DNA of 63,007 bases from Fibrobacterota bacterium (lineage in GTDB: Bacteria; Fibrobacterota; Fibrobacteria; UBA11236): contig JAEKLQ010000041.1 of assembly GCA_019509785.1 (NCBI GenBank), forward strand, positions 1 to 63,007, read 5' to 3'. Shown in pieces: positions 59,591 through 63,007 of this stretch; position 1 is the stretch's first letter; every line of letters begins with the position of its first letter. A program made the position numbers and the translations under genes. Below the pieces are notes generated by a model. The model saw only the letters and a program-made list of their open reading frames with translations, ran no database searches and was not told the origin of the DNA.

Positions 59591-60955
59591 ATGCCGATCA
59601 TAGCCGCTGATCCGACCATGCGCCCGGGGTCCCGGTACTTCCATCCGACGGACCCTTATCTCACTCCCCACGACTTCACTAAGTCGATTTACCTCAACTT
59701 ATTGGCTCATTTTCCCGTCGAGGAGGTGGTCGCGTTTTGGCGAACGCTTCCCATGCGTTGGGAAGGCCGCGAACTGTCCACCTACGCGCTCTTGTCGCTT
59801 TTGTGGCGGGACAAGGCCAAAGTCCCCATGGTCTGGGACTACGGAGTCGGTGAAGCGCTGGACGTGTTCCTGAGCGAGCGTGGACATTCCATCCTGGAGT
59901 TCTACAGGAAAATCCTCTATCGCAATAATCATGGGACCTATCTGCAAGGCAAGGTCCTGCTCAAATGGTTTTATCCGGTCATGAAGGCGGCCTTCAACGT
60001 GGATGCGCGGGACATGATGCTGCGGTTGATCCCCCATTTCACCGAGAACCTGCTTCCGAACCATGTCCATCGCCGCGTAAGGCGCGAGATCAAAGACGGT
60101 TGGACCGAATCGGTGTTCGTCTATCTCACGGATAAGGATAACGAGGAAATCATCTACTTCGACAGTGAGGTCCATGCCGGCGAGCAATTCCGGATGAGTC
60201 CCGTCATTTTCGGAATGCCCCCCTTCGAGGAAGTGGGCATCCTCAGCGACTCCAGGCCTTTGCATGTGGTGGTCTGGAAACATGCCGTCGAGGAGAGCAA
60301 CGACGTGGCCTACGTCAACGGCCGCCGCGTGGGCCGTCGCATCGATTTCGAAGAGTTCCTGCGGATACATGACCTCGATCTTTCCGCCTACAAGGTGCCC
60401 GGTAAGCGTTGCGTTCTGATGGAAGAGGATTACGTATGCCCGCAACGCAAGCGCGTGGTGCTGCGCGCGGGCTGCGCCTATGATGCCCCGGCCTATCTGC
60501 AAACCATCCGGCACAAGATCCGGGTGGAACGCGATCTAGGGGTGTTGGGCCACATCGTGGACGATATCGAGGATGAGGAAGGGCCGCTCGCGCGCGCGGT
60601 GAAAGGCCGGCATGAGTCCGCCTTGGGATTGGCGCGGGAGAAGATCCGGCTGACCTGGCATGTGGAGGACGAAACCCTTGCCTGCAACGGCGAAACCCTG
60701 GTGAAGGGCGTGCCTGCCAAGATACTGAAGTACATGGTGCAAGCCTACCTGTCCGAGGGCCGGGTCACTTTCGAATATCGGGAATTCAAACGCGATTTCG
60801 ATATCTCGCTCGGGCAGAAGAATTCGAATTTCGAAGTGCGCTTCTACCGCCTCATCGAACGGCTCCAGGAGAAATGCCCGTCCCTGGCCATCACCAAGGC
60901 GGGGCGAGGGCGGTTCGAATTGCATGTCCGCTGCGAACTCAGCCTTGAGGGTTGA
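59591..60955 (+). CDS. Unrecognised protein with OmpR-like C-terminal winged helix, tandem paralog 1
   Basis: 454 residues. Soluble. An N-terminal helical region (FTKSIYLNLLAHFPVEEVVA, NHGTYLQGKVLLKWFYPVMK), a middle part (HRRVRREIKDGWTESVFVYL) with beta content and VCPQRKRVVLRAGCAYDAPA, and a C-terminal ~90 residues that read as an OmpR/PhoB-like winged helix: LTWHVEDETLACNGETLV, VPAKILKYMVQAYLSEGRVT, FEYREFKRDFDISLGQKNSN, FEVRFYRLIERLQEKC. No receiver domain. The function is unknown; DNA binding is inferred from this fold match. First of three adjacent copies, downstream of a good promoter. Confidence 0.75.
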   Translation: MPIIAADPTMRPGSRYFHPTDPYLTPHDFTKSIYLNLLAHFPVEEVVAFWRTLPMRWEGRELSTYALLSLLWRDKAKVPMVWDYGVGEALDVFLSERGHSILEFYRKILYRNNHGTYLQGKVLLKWFYPVMKAAFNVDARDMMLRLIPHFTENLLPNHVHRRVRREIKDGWTESVFVYLTDKDNEEIIYFDSEVHAGEQFRMSPVIFGMPPFEEVGILSDSRPLHVVVWKHAVEESNDVAYVNGRRVGRRIDFEEFLRIHDLDLSAYKVPGKRCVLMEEDYVCPQRKRVVLRAGCAYDAPAYLQTIRHKIRVERDLGVLGHIVDDIEDEEGPLARAVKGRHESALGLAREKIRLTWHVEDETLACNGETLVKGVPAKILKYMVQAYLSEGRVTFEYREFKRDFDISLGQKNSNFEVRFYRLIERLQEKCPSLAITKAGRGRFELHVRCELSLEG

Positions 60956-60963
60956 TTCCGATC

Positions 60964-62304
60964 ATGGGCCAAACGAAAAAATTAGACTCACTCCTCATCC
61001 GCCATGATTACAAGAAGGCCTGCTACCGGGCCTTGCTCTCCGAGTTCGAACCCAGGGAAATCGCGGAATACTTCGAAAAGGTGCCCTTGGTCATCGAAGG
61101 CCGGACCATCAAGGGCCCGGAACTGTACAAACTGCTTTGGTCCGAGAAGGGCAAGATCACCACCGGATGGGACTATCGCAGCGACAATTATCTTGAACGA
61201 TTCCTACTCGAAAGGGACCGTGTTCCCAATAAGGTGATGGCGAAAATGCTTTGGCTCAACAACCAGAGCACGCATATCCCGGGCAAGGTCCTCATGACCT
61301 GGTTCTATCCCAAGCTGGAATCCCTTTTCGATAGCATCGACACCCGGGACATGGTATTCAGCCTGATCGCGATCTTCACCGAAAGCTGGCTGCCGGGAAC
61401 GGTGCACCGCCGGGTGAAGCGATGGGAAGACGGGGAGTGGATCAAGTCCACCCTGGTTTTCATCCCGGATACGGGCTTCGAGGATATCCTGGACTGGGAT
61501 TACGAATTCATCGGCGGGCCGCAGGTCCTGAACGCCCCGGTCATGTTCGGTCTGCCATTGTTCGAAGCATTCGGAATGATCGCCGATAGCCGTAATCCTG
61601 AATCGGTTCTGTGGGAAAGGGATGCCGATCCGCGCTTGGGGGGTGGGGACTTTACGATTCGCGGACAAGTTTACGGCCGGCAGACCTCGTTCCATACCTT
61701 CTGCGATCGGCGCGAAATCGATTTGTCCAAGTACGCTCCGCCCGATTTCCCGGTAGTCGTAATGGATCGGGATTATGTTTGCCCGATCCGGAAGCGAACC
61801 GTTCTATACGCCGGTGCTGCCTACGGTGCTCCTTTGTACCTGGCCTGGGTCTCCCATCGCAAACTCAAAATCGAGCGCAAAGGCGGCTTGTTCGACCTTT
61901 TGATCAAGGACATCGAGCGCGAGGAATCCGTACAGAAAGACGCTTTGGAATCGCGCCACCAGGCTATGCTGGCCTTCGCGGCGGGTAAGGCGTCCTTCGT
62001 CTACCACCCCGCCGACGAAAGCATCACCCTCAACGGGGAGCATTTCACCAAGAACGTTCCGGCGAAGATCCTGAAGTACCTCTTGGAGGCCCATCAAAAG
62101 GATGGGAAGGCCGAGTTCGAGTACCGGGAATTGAAGCGGCAGTTCGAGATTTCCCTCGGGCAGAAGAACGCCAATTTCGAAGTGCGCTTCACCCGTCTCG
62201 CGGAGAAGCTGAAATCGGAATGTCCCACGGTGGCAGTGGAGAAGACCGGGCGCGGCAAGTTCGCGTTGATCGTGAACGGCGTGCTCGAATACGCAGAGGC
62301 CTGA
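60964..62304 (+). CDS. Unrecognised protein, tandem paralog 2
   Basis: 446 residues from ATG at 60964; GAGGG lies 12 bases upstream. A TTG four codons earlier overlaps the end of copy 1 and is less likely. Same layout as copy 1: HDYKKACYRALLSEFEPREI, MLWLNNQSTHIPGKVLMTWF, HRRVKRWEDGEWIKSTLVFI, VCPIRKRTVLYAGAAYGAPL, and the C-terminal winged-helix pattern VPAKILKYLLEAHQKDGKAE, FEYRELKRQFEISLGQKNAN, FEVRFTRLAEKLKSECPTVA. The last region is the most conserved between copies, while the centre has diverged, as expected when the DNA-binding or scaffold end is fixed. Confidence 0.75.
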   Translation: MGQTKKLDSLLIRHDYKKACYRALLSEFEPREIAEYFEKVPLVIEGRTIKGPELYKLLWSEKGKITTGWDYRSDNYLERFLLERDRVPNKVMAKMLWLNNQSTHIPGKVLMTWFYPKLESLFDSIDTRDMVFSLIAIFTESWLPGTVHRRVKRWEDGEWIKSTLVFIPDTGFEDILDWDYEFIGGPQVLNAPVMFGLPLFEAFGMIADSRNPESVLWERDADPRLGGGDFTIRGQVYGRQTSFHTFCDRREIDLSKYAPPDFPVVVMDRDYVCPIRKRTVLYAGAAYGAPLYLAWVSHRKLKIERKGGLFDLLIKDIEREESVQKDALESRHQAMLAFAAGKASFVYHPADESITLNGEHFTKNVPAKILKYLLEAHQKDGKAEFEYRELKRQFEISLGQKNANFEVRFTRLAEKLKSECPTVAVEKTGRGKFALIVNGVLEYAEA

Positions 62305-62310
62305 ACGCAG

Positions 62311-63007
62311 ATGGGGTCTCTCGGTAACACCAATCGTACCCTCATTCGCCATGATTTCAAGCGCGCCCTGTACCGCGCGCTTTTGTCCGAGTTTCCTCCG
62401 GAGATCGTGCGGGAATATTTCGCGCTCGTTCCGTTGGAAATCGGCGGGAGAAGGATACCGGAACCGGAGTTGTTCGAACTGCTTTGGAAGCCCAAGGCAA
62501 AGATCCCGATTTACTGGGACATCGCGACCGATAACGAATTCGAGCCATTCGCGATCCGCATGGGCAAAGACTTCTCCCACCTCATGGGCAAGGTTCTTTG
62601 GCTTAATAATAACGCGACCGTCATGCCGGGGAAAGTGCTGCTGAGTTGGTTCTATCCTAAGCTGGAATCCTTGGCCGACAGGCTCGATTCCCGGGATATC
62701 TGTTTCGCGTTACTGACCTTGCATAACGAGAATTGGATTCCCGGACTTTACCATCGACGGGTTAAAAAATGGATGGAAGGGGAGTGGGTCCATTCGGTGG
62801 TGGTATTCATCTTGGACCGCGGCCATATGGAATACGTGGACTGGGATATGGAGGCGATCGGTGGGCCGCAGGTCATGGCTTTGCCCTGCGCCTTGGGGAT
62901 GCCGCCCTTGGAGAAATTCGGAATGCTCGCCGATACCCGCCTCCCCGATCGCATCATCTGGCGCCCGGAAGATCGGCCCGCTTGGAACGGGTCAAGCCTG
63001 GATATCC
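62311..63007 (+). CDS. Unrecognised protein, tandem paralog 3 (cut by the right edge)
   Basis: ATG at 62311, 6 bases after copy 2; the frame stays open to the window end (232 codons, no stop). MGSLGNTNRTLIRHDFKRAL, YRALLSEFPPEIVREYF, KVLWLNNNATVMPGKVLLSW, FYPKLESLADRLDSRDICFA and HRRVKKWMEGEWVHSVVVFI align with copy 2 more closely than with copy 1. The end shown does not reach the winged-helix part. Confidence 0.75.
   Translation, partial: MGSLGNTNRTLIRHDFKRALYRALLSEFPPEIVREYFALVPLEIGGRRIPEPELFELLWKPKAKIPIYWDIATDNEFEPFAIRMGKDFSHLMGKVLWLNNNATVMPGKVLLSWFYPKLESLADRLDSRDICFALLTLHNENWIPGLYHRRVKKWMEGEWVHSVVVFILDRGHMEYVDWDMEAIGGPQVMALPCALGMPPLEKFGMLADTRLPDRIIWRPEDRPAWNGSSLDI

Overview
The window is GC-rich bacterial chromosome with no rRNA, tRNA, insertion sequence, phage gene or CRISPR array that I can see. 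I call 43 protein genes: 41 complete and one cut at each edge. Exported enzymes (a GH10 xylanase, a second barrel-like hydrolase, a lectin-like protein) share short C-terminal tails containing DALG(R/K). With the many lipoproteins and alanine/lysine-rich exported proteins, this suggests a Gram-negative of the Fibrobacterota/FCB type. That taxonomic guess is inference only.

Layout. 1-6 kb: a lipoprotein cut by the edge, an Asp-box (BNR) exported protein, a two-lobed methyltransferase, the DEAD-box helicase DbpA and the GH10 xylanase. 6-17.6 kb: a plus-strand block around a 2930-residue cyclic beta-1,2-glucan synthase, flanked by two paralogous membrane-anchored SRPBCC proteins, a CBS-pair protein and a small membrane protein. 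17.6-25.5 kb: a triple-GAF protein, an M48 metalloprotease, a UbiB-type kinase with a phasin-like partner, and an MltD-like lytic transglycosylase. 26-31 kb: a giant exported TPR protein with a long charged helix built on an 18-residue repeat. 31-38.9 kb: small and envelope proteins, a lone DUF1016 N-terminal domain, an HxlR regulator, a membrane-tethered winged helix and the Prc protease. 38.9-47.6 kb: pyruvate carboxylase, a lipoprotein FKBP, a rhodanese, small exported proteins and an ABC-F ATPase.

47.7-56.1 kb is the most unusual part. A minus-strand operon of five genes carries three FeeM-type N-acyltransferase-like domains, two of them fused to paired PilZ (c-di-GMP receptor-like) domains. 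It also carries one free paired-PilZ protein and one haem-oxygenase-like diiron oxidase. A histidine kinase with a V4R-like sensor is transcribed divergently. I read this as a c-di-GMP-gated pathway that makes and oxidises an N-acylated lipid; the product is unknown.

56.3-63 kb: two exported carbohydrate-active-like proteins with DALG tails, a small histidine kinase, then three tandem paralogs of an unrecognised ~450-residue family. These end in an OmpR-like winged helix and sit behind a sigma70-like promoter (TTGACA, 18 bp, AATAAA). The third copy runs off the window.

Regulatory DNA worth noting includes two intergenic copies of an identical palindrome architecture, GGTAAC-N6-GTTACC, about 10.6 kb apart, and several other dyads, direct repeats and bidirectional terminator-like hairpins.
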